Source of the DNA: Leidyana gryllorum EB-2025a
Lineage: Eukaryota; Apicomplexa
DNA: 64,000 nucleotides
Direction of reading: 5' to 3'
Assembly: GCA_048772705.1 (NCBI GenBank)
Contig: JBLWGC010000043.1
Coordinates: 186,001-250,000, forward strand
The notes beneath the pieces are model-generated. The model saw only the letters and a program-made list of their open reading frames with translations, was not told the origin of the DNA and did not search any database. Below, piece after piece: positions 44,597-56,400 of the stretch. Within the stretch, counting starts at the first letter, position 1. Every line of letters begins with the position of its first letter. Made by a program: the position numbers and the translations under genes.

Positions 44597-45910
44597 CATC
44601 GACTAGACTTTCACACCATATGGGCGTTCCACCTATGTGCAACGAATGCTGCTTGCCCTCGTTGTCCTACAGTATACACAGTATATGGTCACAGCAAACC
44701 GACAACGTACCAAGTAGTATCCTTTACATTTCGAGTCGCTTTTCAAGTGCGGCAGAATTGCAGGCAAAGCTTCCGCTCCCTTCTTGTTGCTCAGAATGGG
44801 CTCAAACTCTCCTTGGAAACCCTCGAATTGCACCAAATCCCCAATCTGAATGACGCCATCCAATTACACACAACAGAAACTCCCACACTTACCTTGGCGT
44901 TTTCGGGTGGATGCATCAGCTCGACTTGAGTGTGATCCGCGTTACTGGCGCACAACACCATGCCATGACTCATGAATCCTCTCAGCGCCCTCGGTTTCAA
45001 GTTGGCGAAAACAATTACCATAGCGTCTTGCATCTTATCCTTGGGGACAAACTTCCGCAGTCCAGAAGCGATCTCTCGGGGCTTCTCTTCTCCAATATCT
45101 ATTCTTTCACAATAGAGACTGCGGGTGAAGAAACGTTTGTGCCAGAGTGCCACTCTCTATGACTCACCCATCTGCCTCAGTGTGTTCCCAAACCTCAACG
45201 ATTTTACCAACCCGAAGCTCCATGCGAGTTGGATCATCCAGAGGGCGGACTGGACCAGCCTCAGGCTTCTGGGCTCCCTTCTTGTCTTTCTTCTTGCCGG
45301 AATCGACATCTTTGGCTGCCGTCTCGCCCTTCTTTTTCTTCTCTTCCTCCTCGGCTTTCGCAGCAACCAAGACACTGCGTAGATTCCTCGAAGTTGGGAA
45401 GTTCTCGGGACCCAGCAATTCGCGCATGTGATCGTGCCAACGGACCAAAGGCGTCAATGTCTGTAGCTGGTCGGCTTTAGCGGTCGCCAAGGTGCTGAGA
45501 AGAGAAGCCCAGCAGACCACATCGGCCAAGGTCATGTGACTCTTGCCCAAAAGGAAGGTCCGGGACAACAATGTGGCAGACAACTTCACCGCCACCTCTG
45601 CTGGCAGCTTGAACGCATTTGTCTCGCACAAAGCAATGTACTCTTCGTTGCCCTCGGCGTCCTCATCGTACATCACTTTCTCGAGACCTCCAGTTTTACA
45701 TAGAGCTCGCAGGATACCCCGCAAGCTTTCGTCTCCAGAAGGTGCCGGTTGGAGAAATGGGGGATGCGCTGATGGATTCAACGCAGCTAACACATCCTGG
45801 TCGAGTTCCGTGAGTTTGACTGCTCCCTTCCGTACAGCTCCCGTTGCAAAGGCTGCAGCACGTACTGCCCAGCTAGCAGGGTCTTCTTTGCTCAACACCA
45901 AGCTGACCAT
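44583..45910 (-). CDS. Arc1p/AIMP1-like tRNA-binding cofactor (GST-like domain plus EMAPII-type OB fold)
   Basis: Exons 45168-45910, 44893-45118, 44711-44845 and 44583-44666 give 395 residues in frame. Residues 1-180 resemble the GST-like interaction domains of aminoacyl-tRNA synthetase complex proteins (LSRTFLLGKSHMTLADVVCW). A Lys/Glu-rich linker follows (EEEEKKKKGETAAKDVDSGK), then the tRNA-binding domain: MELRVGKIVEVWEHTEADGL, IDIGEEKPREIASGL, MVIVFANLKPRALRGFMSHG and MVLCASNADHTQVELMHPPE, closing with IGDLVQFEGFQGEFEP. Such proteins bind tRNA and present it to synthetases, usually Met- and Glu-RS, in the cytosol. No catalytic synthetase domain is present. The start at ATG 45910 is 14 bp from the divergent prefoldin start. 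Confidence 0.9.
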
Positions 45911-45924
45911 CGCTTTTTTTTAGG

Positions 45925-46426
45925 ATGGCGTCAGACATCACTCGTTTACGTGCCCTCACGGAGCAGTACCAGAAGTTGCACGACAGTAAGAGACCCCCTT
46001 CCCGTTTGTGATATCTAAGATAGCTCTGGACAGCCATGTCCAGGCAAATGCGAAACTGGCCGCTCAGTACACCGAAAATGAAGTGGTGCTCGAGGTGAGT
46101 GAATGCGAGAAGAGAGGGACTCGCTTTCCATCATGGTGCAGGAGCTGAAGAATCTGGAGGCCGATGCTGTGGTTTTCAAGACTCTTGGACCTGTCCTCAA
46201 TCGGGAAGACCGGGAAACAGCAGTCGAAAACGTGGAGAAGAGGCTGGCCTATATCAAAGACGAGCAGTGAGTACCTTCTTTGCCTGATTCTCTCTCACAG
46301 CGCTATTGTAGAGATCGGTTGAATAAGACCTCTCAACAAACGCAAGCTAGCATTGCGCAACTGGCTCGCGACATCCAAATGTTGCAGGCCAAGTTACAGG
46401 CAGTCCAAGGAGCCAAATCTTCATGA
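45925..46426 (+). CDS. Prefoldin subunit 6
   Basis: Exons 45925-45985, 46024-46094, 46142-46266 and 46312-46426 give 123 residues, the normal size. Beta-type prefoldin: an N-terminal helix (TRLRALTEQYQKLHD), NEVVLEELKNLEADAVVFK, the conserved turn LGPVLNREDRETA, NVEKRLAYIKDEQ, and a C-terminal coiled coil (QASIAQLARDIQMLQAKLQ). The subunit is part of the hexameric prefoldin that passes actin and tubulin to the CCT chaperonin. Introns are 38-47 bp. The ATG is preceded almost directly by a run of T and TAGG, a sequence resembling a splice acceptor. Confidence 0.93.
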
Positions 46427-46847
46427 TTACCATTATATGTGTTGGATGTGCATGCCGGTCAGCTCAACTCTTCTACCATCGAATCTGTGTATAAGACTTC
46501 GTGCATTGGCGTTGCTTACGTCTGAAGCTTTGGAGAAAATGTTTGATGTCTGCGATCGCAAGTGAATCGTTGACTCTAACAACTTTTATATGGGTGATAT
46601 CCGCAAAAGGTAGCTGGTGATCCCTTTGAGCTGCTATGTCATCAACTCCATTGCCATTAACACAATCACAGGCATCAAACACAACTTGGCTCTGGTGTAC
46701 CAGTGATCACAATCACTGTTGTGTGGACATTTCTATCGCTTCATCGCGCACACAAGCTGGCACCACCTTTCTCTAGCTCGGTCACGTTGGAATCGAGCAG
46801 TTGCATGACTGGCGTGCGAGGTGGGCTCTCGCAAAGTGGTTTCACCT
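46427..46847. other. Intergenic interval
   Basis: About 420 bp between prefoldin 6 and the integrin-beta-like gene. Short frames on both strands lack ATG starts or recognisable sequence. It presumably holds the prefoldin 3' end and the promoter of the next gene; an upstream exon of that gene cannot be excluded. Confidence 0.4.
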
Positions 46848-48055
46848 ATGTGTCGGTCTTCGAGCATGCGTAAGAGGTGTAGCACATTTTGCTCAATGAT
46901 CTGGGCAGCGTTCTCGGCCACGTTGGGCCTTGTGGCGACATTCGAGGCCCCAACATGCGAAACTTCGCGGCCGATGTACATTGACTTTGCCTTTTCTCGC
47001 CAATTGAATGACTGTTTTGTACCAGAGTCATCGAAGGGATTGGTTGAGTTGGCCAAGGAGATAGAGGCGACGTACCCGCGGAGCAAATTCTCTGTCAGCC
47101 TGTTCGGAGACCATATAGATCGGTTGCTTCATGGATGTTTCACAATGAGCACAAACATGCTCGATTCGGAAGGTCTTGCGGAACAGTTACGAACCCTCCA
47201 ACCAAGTCGACTGTGCAGTACAGGTGAAATACGGAGGGAACAGACCTATCTGGATCACTTCGGAAGCATCGAGAATTTCCAGAATGAATGTAAGGACAAT
47301 AACAGCTCTGGTGACCGACCACTGGTCAATATTGGCCTTCTGCAGACACCTCACTGGCGTTTTGGAATGTAACAGCAATGGGTGATAGCTCAATGACAGC
47401 TATGTCATATCTGGCCAATCACCTGGAGAGATACAGTCCGGACGACGCCATCCGGCTCGCTGTGGTAGCGACTCCAAAGCTGCCACATTATTGGAATGAT
47501 CCCACGAACATACTGTCCTCCTCCAACTTCAACTTGGATTGGACCCCCTCGGCTTTTGGCTCAGATGGAGAGTGTGGTGGATACAACTACCCCCGGTATC
47601 AGATGGCGGCCGCTCGACTTCAAAGTCGAAATGTGATCCCGATCATTCTGCATACCTATGACGATATCAGTATGGGATATAGCAATACCAATTACGGCTG
47701 GCGGCTGATGATGTCCACTATGGGGTGGTCCAAATATGGGAACGTGAGAGCAGTTAATCCGTACGGAGATCGGGTCTCAAAACACCTGAAGGACGCGATA
47801 CTGGAGTTGTGTGCATATTCTGGTGGCAACTCTCCTGCTCCAAGCGAAGACGGTGTCGAGGAGGCCGAAGGATGGAAGGTGACTCCAATGCTGATAGTTA
47901 TGGGCGCAGGAGGCGCTGCAGTGGTGATTGGAGTCGGGGTGATGGCGGTGCTGAAGTCTCTCCAACGAATGAAAGAGGAAGAAGCCTTCGAGTTCGAAAA
48001 CGTGGATGAGAATGTTCCGAGAATCTATGACCGAAATGCTGTGGAGTCATTCTAA
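46848..48055 (+). CDS. Integrin-beta-like (VWA/I-like domain) single-pass membrane protein
   Basis: Start ATG 46848 or 46866. Residues up to ~35 form a signal peptide (STFCSMIWAAFSATLGLVAT). PMYIDFAFSRQLND occupies the place of the integrin-beta MIDAS (DxSxS), here DFAFS, so one Ser is replaced by Ala. Later PDDAIRLAVVATPKLPHYW and GECGGYNYPRYQMAAARLQS, then NVIPIILHTYDD, follow the order of the integrin-beta I-like domain (strand, GKLGG/YDYP region, NIQTIFAV-like strand). A transmembrane helix (LIVMGAGGAAVVIGVGVMAV) is followed by an acidic ~35-residue tail with NVPRIYDRNAVESF, which is not a canonical NPxY. One or two introns lie between 47230 and 47400; junctions are uncertain. The last 9 bases overlap the convergent subtilisin gene. 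Confidence 0.6.
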
Positions 48056-51000
48056 GTATCTCATGGTCAAATCGATCATGCGGTGGAGTATGACGGACTC
48101 ATCCTTGTCGTAGAGCATGATCTTCAGCTTGCCCCGCATGTCGGAACACTCACTACCACGGGAGGAGAAGCGAAAAGGTATTTCGAGTGAGTCTTCTTGC
48201 CCCGCCCACTGTACTACTGACGCGCCTGATCCTCTGTTTTCGACTGCGGTTTGAACTATGGGATGACCCTGGACGACCCGTTCCAGAACGACCATTTGTT
48301 CAGGGTCCAGATGCTTTATGTCCAACGACACGGAGTCCGACCCGTGTTTGAGCCCGATCTGAAAAAATAGTCAGCTCTGATTGACCAACGCTATCACTCA
48401 CGTTCAACTTTCGTGGATCCTCCTCTACGGGATACAGTGTTTTATACGCGAAGTAAACATGACCCTGTCGGGTCACTTGAGTTTGAAATGTGAAGTCGGC
48501 TTGCGGATGTCCATATTGGCTCATATGATTCCATTGCACGATGAGACGGTCGTCTGAGTCATACACATATACTTGCGACTCCAGATTTTGGGGCGCAGAT
48601 AGAAGATCAGCCCAGTATGGACCAATCGCCTGCCGAGCATTCAAACTCCAGCTGCTGAGTGTGTCTCACCTCTGACGGTTCACCTCGGACAGGGGCGTCA
48701 ATCGCGGGAGTCCAGTCATTATTCGTTCGCCAATTGGAGAAGCTTAAAACCCCATTGATAGACACGTATATATGATCTATGGGCATATCATCTTGTTCAA
48801 ACCAATTTAGAAGTTTGAAGAATTTGAGAGCAAAGGGTTTGTGCGCATCATCAAGACCATGCAAGACCGTCATCTCGGTCACGTTGGCCTGTCCGCTACC
48901 GTATAGTTCCGCCAAGTCGACAAATCCAGCTTGCTTTGTTTGGTGAACCGTATACTGTTTGAACGGAGGGATGTTGTCTGGACAACTGGACGAATCCAAT
49001 TCATAGTTGTAGAAAACCGAGAATTGGGTTGGCGAGTCTTTAGTCAATCGGACTGTAGCCCACTCGGAAGTGTGTTCCGCTGAGAAAGCGATATCTAAGT
49101 ATTGAGGGTCTATCTCAAGGGATACGGCTTGACACTTAAACGCCAATCTGCACCAAACAACGTGGTAAGCAACTGGCTCCATATTACTTACTCGTAATCA
49201 TTCAAGTCCCCGTCCAATCCTTCCGGGGCCGTAATAGTCAGCCTTCCGGTAGTGATCTCTGCTTCCGTGTCCACTTCATTTTCTAGCAGGGCACACGTGA
49301 GCGTAACGTTGACCGTGTCTCCGTCCCCGTCCAACTCAATCATTTCCCCAGCCAGATCAGCGCTCAGCAGCCCAGTGCCCTGGTTGTCTATGTCTATCTC
49401 GCTGATGGCGATAGAAATGCCATTGTCTCCCTCGCATCTCTGCGCCAACGGAATACTGTATCGTCGAGGCAGTCCGGGGTAGGCTCTCAGGACGACCGTT
49501 TCGTGCAAAGGCAGCAAATCAAAGTTGAGGTGTGGCACATCGATTGCTTCCACTTCCACCGGGATGCTCTGTGTGTCAATGACCTCATGTTTGCGCATCC
49601 GCCGTATAATTAGAGTGCCCTTGTGCTGACCAGCTACCTCGGAGGTGAAGACTATGGGAATCCGAGCTGCTGAGTGCGGAGCTATGATGGTTTTGGCAAT
49701 ACGCCAAGGCCTCCATCCACCAGTGGGGAAGAAGAACGGCGGTCCTGCGGTCTCCGTCAGCAGCCTTGCTGCGTTCGGTGTTCCGCCCCATGCGAATTTC
49801 GGCTTCAAGAAGTCTTTCCGGTCCAACGTGTTGCGCAACAACCACCGGACGTCATGTATCGTAAGGCTTGGATTAATGGCCATCATCAGAGCAATGAGAC
49901 CTGTCACGATTGGGGCGGCCATGGAGGTACCCGAGAAGTAAGCGTAAGTCCCATTAGGAGTGGTAGAAAGGATGCTGGTACCCGGTGCTGCGAGATCCAC
50001 AGAGCGGCGACCATAATTTGAGTAGTCAGCTATGCCATGCTGGTACACGAGCAATATTCGCGAGCTTCCATTCTGTGCGTCCTTACCTCATCCACTGCTC
50101 CCACCGTTACCGAGTTAGGTAACCTATATGACGCAGGATATACGGGAGTTTCGTCTAGATCTTTGCCTGCGTTTCCGGCACTGATTACGAACATCACATT
50201 CTGCTTCGCTGCTCGCTCGATGGCAGCTTTCAAAATCGCGCTTTCCGGCCCACCGCCCCAACTGTTGCTGATTATGTCGGCACCCATCTTCATCGCATAG
50301 TCGATACATTTGATCGCGTCACCATATGTGCCCTACAAATCGCTTTGTGCTTCACTGTGCCGCACTTTTCTCACCGAATCCTTGACTATAAACTTGCAAG
50401 CCATGATCTTGGGTGCCCAATGCAAGCCCGTGACACCTAAGGTGTTGTTGCCTACAGCTCCAATGGATCCAGCGCAATGCGTTCCGTGTCCATCGTCGTC
50501 CATGGGATCGCCGGTGTTTTCATGGCTGTTTATCCCGTAGATGTCATCAACATATCCATTCCCTGATCATCACGTCTCAGGTCCGGACGGCACACAATTG
50601 CGCGTGTTCGTGTGGACACCCTACCATCGTCATCGACTCCTTCTTCACCGTTCAGTTCCTTCTCGTTCACCCACATGTTGGGCTTGAGATCAGGGTGATT
50701 GTAGTCTACGCCCGTGTCAATGACCATTATGGTAGGGTGATGAGAGGCATTCTTGCCAGAAAAGATCCTCCAAGCTGTTGGTGCGTCAATATAAGGCAAA
50801 CTCCACTGATGAGGGAAGAAAGGGTCGTTTGGCAGGACGGCTGAAGACTTCCAAGTTGTTTTTGCAGGCCTGATCTGAATTCTGAGAGACGATGGAGTAT
50901 ATATAACTCACGTGCCATGCAAAGAAACAAGTCCATCGACTTCCAGAAAATCGACATGTGGGTTGGCGGTCAGCAGCTCTAGCACAAAGACAATGTCTTC

Positions 51001-51492
51001 TAGTGAGCAAGTTTGGTGCTCAAATGCTATGCTGAACATGTGCAAATGTTCAGAGGCAAAGAGTTGCGACTTGCACTTGGTAGTCAGATGCTTCATTGAG
51101 CATAGAGGACCGCAACTCTTCTTCGGTTCCTCCTGTCCTCTGAGAGCAGCCATTTCGTTGTCAGCCAGTCGCGCCAGGACACCTACTGCACGTCCGGCTT
51201 TGATCTGGCGGGCAATTTCCTCTATGGACTGTCGGTGGTGTTCACCTTCGAGAGCAGCATTGCCTTCACAGGTGTCACAACTCAGAAGCGAGCGACCCGG
51301 GTCCGTCGTGAATGGTATATCAGCGAAAGAATTATTGCCCGTTAGGGTGATAACCAGATCGCTGGAGGCATCGCTGTTACCAATCGCCAGATGATCCATC
51401 ACACTCGAGAACGTCGCGATCTTCTTTCGAAACATGTGCGGCTCTACATGGAAGCCAACCACCGAGTACAAACACAACGACAGCCATAGCAT
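48047..51492 (-). CDS. Secreted subtilisin-family serine protease (S8) with C-terminal beta domains
   Basis: The start is ATG 51492, with a signal peptide (MLWLSLCLYSVVGF). A cysteine-containing prosegment of ~180 residues ends near NPHVDFLEVDGLVSLHG, typical of I9-type propeptides. Catalytic triad: IMVIDTGVDYNHPDL (Asp), GHGTHCAGSIGAV (His) and YFSGTSMAAPIV (Ser); the oxyanion Asn region is ADIISNSWGGG/FVISAGNAG. After the protease domain ~600 residues remain, with beta-rich composition (e.g. RRYSIPLAQRCEGDNGISIA), resembling the Fn3/P-like tails of large subtilases. Several 40-50-bp introns interrupt the gene. The protein is probably a secreted or vacuolar protease. Its stop is inside the coding end of the integrin-beta-like gene. 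Confidence 0.9.
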
Positions 51493-51583
51493 CTGAGCGA
51501 GATCTCGATTGTATGGTGCAAGCTCCTACTTGGGGGTCAGCCTTCGGTCACGCTTACTCTGTCTGGAAAACCCCGATCCTGTG

Positions 51584-53364
51584 CTAAGCTGGTCTCAATT
51601 CGCGAGCCGCTCTGGCTGCCGGCGCCACCGCGGAGACGCTCTCGAGGCTCGCAGATTGTTGGGCGCTCGATGCACCGCGGGCGGCTTGTTCGCCAAATAC
51701 AGTGTCTTGCAGTCTATGGTAACGTTCCACAACCTTTCGCTTACTGTTGTATGGTCTGCGTTTGTGCGGACTTTCTGCTCCCTTCTGGTTGGGGAGTTTA
51801 ATCCATTGCGTTGGTCGATGTCCTATGGTTACGAAGTAGGCTTCCATAGGTATCTCTGGTGGGTGCCGTTTGCGAGGACGGCGATATTGCCCTTCAGGGC
51901 TGAATGGCAGTAGCCACTGAAACTCCTCCATGACAGCAGAGTTGGGAAAGTCCATAAACGTCAATATAGTCGATATGGAGGCTTGAGGCTAAAACGGAGA
52001 TTGTGTTGAGACACAGATGAGATGGTGTCACCACTCACGACATCAGCTAGGACCAGGTGGCTTGCTTCAGGAAAGACAATTAAATGACCATTGTTGAAAC
52101 ACTCCAGCACAGCCTGCAGTGAGGGGGAGGCTTCACCAGTCTTCTCATTCCAAACCTTACGGTAGCAATGTTAACTGGGCACACCGCATCCTGTCCACCC
52201 CACAGAATTAATGTCGGCGTTTGACTTTTGCCAACAGCACAGAACATTTCCTTTGCTGACCACATTGGGAGGCGTGAGACGCATCCAATGAGGGCCGGAA
52301 TTACACCTTTCTTTACAAAGAGCTGCCACATCAAGCGATCCCACAGAATCTGAGCGGCCCCGCTCTCCCGCTCCTCTTTGGAGAAATTCTGTTGAGGAAC
52401 CATTGACTCCAGCAGATTGCTTCACTCACCTTGAGAAAGCGTTTTCGATTGAAGCAGCAATGACATACGCAAAATGGTACACAAGGCACATAGCATTGGC
52501 AACCCTTCACCAATCTTAAAGGAGCGGTGAGCAGAGATGCTTGAAGATATACTCACTGAACAGCGAAGGGTCGCTTTTCTAACATTCCAGCGGGCGAAAC
52601 TAGACTAATTTTGATTATCCGTTCAGGGTGACGTTGCGCCCAGCCAGCAGCAATTAGACAGCCTGAGGATGAGAAGAGAGTCGCAGCTTGTCTTCAACAT
52701 ACACATCATCATCATAAGCGACATCAACAAGAGATGTGTCATAAAGAGAGCACCATTATAACGTGTGCATAGCGAGCGACTGACCCATTGAGAAGCCGAT
52801 CACGCTGGCCGCTTCAGAACCAAGCCCCAAGTGATCGAGAAGCTCATCAGTCTGATCCACGAAGAAATCTACATTGTAATTATCGGAACAAACGCCGAAT
52901 GGCGGACAAGCGGACAAGCCGTGTCCGTATAAATCTGTAGACCGATATGGTCACACTTCACAGCATATAGATTCCAACCCACTGACTCGCAGAAGAGTAA
53001 TTAAAAACCATCGTCAAGACAGCTGTACTTACCCAAAGGTTAGTACACGATAGCCGAAACGTCTGAGAACTTCTGCACTGTCCTGGAAAGTCATACGTGT
53101 CCCATTCAGGCCATGGAACGTCAAGACCTGAGCAGCACTCATCATGGCCGCCACCCTATTCTCTCTCGAACTCACTAAGGGTCCGGCATCGCCGAGCAGG
53201 AGGTAATTTACAGAACCACGGCTGGCATTGAACGAGTCCGCAGGTTGATAAGGGCAGGGGGGCGTCTTGGAGTCTAGCTGCCTCCCGAACGATTCCGCGG
53301 GCTGATATGCACCAGGCGGTGTCTTGGTGTCGATGGGGCTCTCGATGTTCAAGTCACCAGCCAT
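51584..53364 (-). CDS. Alpha/beta-hydrolase fold protein
   Basis: Multi-exon gene from ATG 53364. A repeat-like N-terminal segment (TKTPPGAYQPAESF, SKTPPCPYQPADSF) precedes the fold. The hydrolase core reads VLTFHGLNGTRMTF (HG oxyanion motif), DLYGHGLSACPP, SVIGFSMG with the nucleophile Ser, RIIKISLVSPAGMLEKRP, TLILWGGQDAVCP (acid) and VFPEASHLVLADV (His). Six or so exons are joined by introns of ~35-60 bp; one donor is GTCAGT. The C-terminus (from about 51960) is a basic/Ala-rich extension. Substrate unknown: the fold covers esterases, lipases and epoxide hydrolases. Its start lies 55 bp from the divergent giant gene. Confidence 0.82.
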
Positions 53365-53419
53365 GATGATTTTTTGGGGAGATTGTGATCGGCAGACATC
53401 CCCCTTAGTGTATTTTTTG

Positions 53420-56400
53420 ATGAATATGAGGCAGAGAGAGCAGCGGGTGGCGTTGTTGGTGTCGTGCCTGGGCGCGATTGATGCACAACTCCAACGACGT
53501 CCCCGAGCAACGGGATTATTGCCCTTGTTACGAGCTTTACGTAACTTGCTCCAGGCCGTGAGTGATTCGGAAGAAGTGTGAGCGAAGGTAATGTAGAGTT
53601 CGGCTGACGAGGTGCTGCTCTTCTCCGCCCATCATGAAGTGCGAGTTCCTGTGTATGTATACCTCCATGACTGTCGGCGGCGAGGATTGCTATCGTGGAT
53701 CATGTACTGCGTTCGGGCACCACTCTTTGAACAAATGACGGAGGAGGCTGAAATGTCATTGAGTTGTCTAGCGCGACTTTGGTCCCGAGACTTCTTGCGA
53801 AACACAAAGTCGCTCGCGCTGGAGATCTATCGACATTATAATATGGCACGGCTGCTAGTATTCAGGATAGAATGTGTGTTGGTCAATGCGCAAGTCCTTT
53901 CCCAACGAGACGCGGCCGCTTTCTACGCCTATCTTTCCATAAACCGTTCAATGATGCGCGCCTTCTTGCAGCAATCTTACCAAACTACATTTGAGGCACT
54001 CGTTGGCCAAAATGATCCAACGAAGCATGACGACACACGTGGAAGGCTTTTGCGGTCTCCGCATTCTATGGCCCCAGAACGGTCAAGCGACTTGCATGAA
54101 ACCTGTGCAAGACCGCAAAGCGCGCCCTCTCGGTGCAACCAAAAGCAATGGCCCGTCGAAAATGTTGGTTTCGGTTTGATCGTATTGTCGCTCTATCGAA
54201 TAGCGGACTTTGCTGCTCGAGTATCAAGATCCCCTCAACCTGTCACTCCGTTGAGAAGATTCGACTCGCGGGGTGGTCCACGGAAGTGTTGTGCAATTGA
54301 AGATCCACAGTACGCTCACCCCTACTGGATTCTTTGGGCTATTGTGGCGTATCTCTTAACCAATTTCTTGGACCACCTGTCTGACTTGTGTGTCAGTCAA
54401 GCCTTCGGATCTCAACTCAATTTGCATCCTCATATGGACAAAGTTTCGGTATGTCTCCGGTGTTACGGAACGCACACAAACGAGACCATCAGAACTTCGT
54501 GCGCGAGCATGTCTATGTGCAGGGCATCTTGAAGAAATTAGCGTCGCTGTACCATCACGCCCAAGGACTTCGATCAGCATGTATTGCAGAGAGGTATTTG
54601 CGGCTGAAGGTAAATAATTATTACCAAAAAGATCGTCTTCATTTCGCGATATAGTTGGAACCGCGGATTGCAAATACACTGCGCCGATGTGTCGATCTTG
54701 GATTCCACGTTGATCAGCAGATAATTCATCCTATCACCCCCTGTCCGCCGTGGGAGTCACAAATATTATCGCTGTGTGCTTTCATGTTCGAAGATAGTTT
54801 GCAAACGACGCATTCAAGGCGTCCCGAATGTCGTGATCCACTGACAGAGTGGCGACATTGCAGTTTTCTGTGGCTAGAACTAGTCAAGTCTCCCACTTGG
54901 CTGGCCAATGAGTTACAAAATCCGGAGAATGGGTCTCTCACCAAAGTTGCATCAGCGATTGCATGTACTCATTCTCATTTGATGCTTCTGAAGCTGATCC
55001 GGTTACTCTTGTCGGGCATCTCTACCGCATTTGGGATGATCGGTTTCTGTCCCGACACTGCCCGAGCTTTCCAGAGTCTTCGACACCGACTACAGGGGAT
55101 AAGATACATCTCCGGTCGGAATCTAGTAGTGGGTGATATTGCTGGGCTTCGGTTCTGTTATGCAGTAGCGAAAGCCGGAATTCACATCAGCTTACGCGGT
55201 GAGGGGAGAGTGATGAAAGTTGTGATTTGGTGGTATAACAGATCGATCTGCGTTTCTTTGCGGTCGCCCGGACGACTTGCAGATTCCAGACTTTACCTGT
55301 CTCAAGTTGATTCAAAAACTCGTAAACTTCGGTAGCTACACAATGAAGACCTGTCTTTCCGGACGGGTGTGGCTGGCGCGCGAGGGTGGTCTACCTCCGC
55401 ACGGAGTCGTAGAGGATATTCTGTCTCGCAGCCGGAACTTCCCTCGCTTGGGCAATTATGTGGCGCACAGCAAAGCAGATTGGCTTCTCACCGATGTTGC
55501 ACATGACTCGCACGCTAGCCGCCCGAGATTGCTCAGAGGTGCGGCCACAGCGACTGGGTTGGAAGAGGTGCCAATGATCAGGCCCTGCCATACTGCAGCC
55601 GGTGCTGATTGTGGATCTGTGGACTCTACGTTTCAGGCGAGTAGTCTGTCCTTGGCTTCCATTGTACAGTACTGTGCTCGCCTGGAACTGGAGCTGTTAC
55701 TGAGCTTCATCATGGAGGGTGCAGCATACTACGCGGCGATATGGCGAGTTGAACGCATTCCGGCAGCATCTGGAAAGTGGACTGCTGTGAGGCGGTATCC
55801 GACCAACACTGTGGGGTTTTACATCTTGCCTCTTTCCGACCCTAATTGGGCACCCATTGCCGTCAATCAGCATATCCGAGCGGAGTCCACTCGAGTTGTG
55901 CAACGACCGGCCCCCTCTTCTCCTCGCAGTCAAGAACTTGGCGGTGGGTTGAGTCACTTGGGGTCAGCGGGTGCTGTGTCGTCCATCCAACGGATGCCGT
56001 CTCCACCAGGAGAGTGGGAGATGAATAACCTTGTTGCGCCGGCGTTGATCCATTATTTGCTCTGGAATGCACTGGTGTGGCATTCCGTTAGTAATATGAC
56101 GATAACGGTCGAGAATGTTGATAATTTGCCACCTTCGTGGACCAAATCTTCCTTCGCCGTAGATCGCCTGCAGACTGAGCTTGTCGACGCCCCAACCTCG
56201 TGTGAGAAATTGTGATACGCATATTATTCCTTCACCATTGTTCAAGCTCGGTGCCGAATGCCATATTATTGTCCCTTGCAGATCGCAACTCTATGGATTG
56301 TAGTAGTTCCGATGTGCGGTACGGCCATGACATGGCAGCGCAAAGTGTGTTCCGAGACATCGAGAGCTGCTCAAGCTCAGCCACCTTATCGTCCTCGCAT

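Noticed and set aside
46473-46682. 69-codon minus-strand ORF between prefoldin 6 and the integrin-like gene
   Set aside because: It has no ATG start and no recognisable sequence; the interval is more likely intergenic.
49252-51394. Plus-strand ORFs of 76-160 codons across the subtilisin gene
   Set aside because: The minus strand carries the complete catalytic triad and signal peptide; the plus ORFs are shadows.
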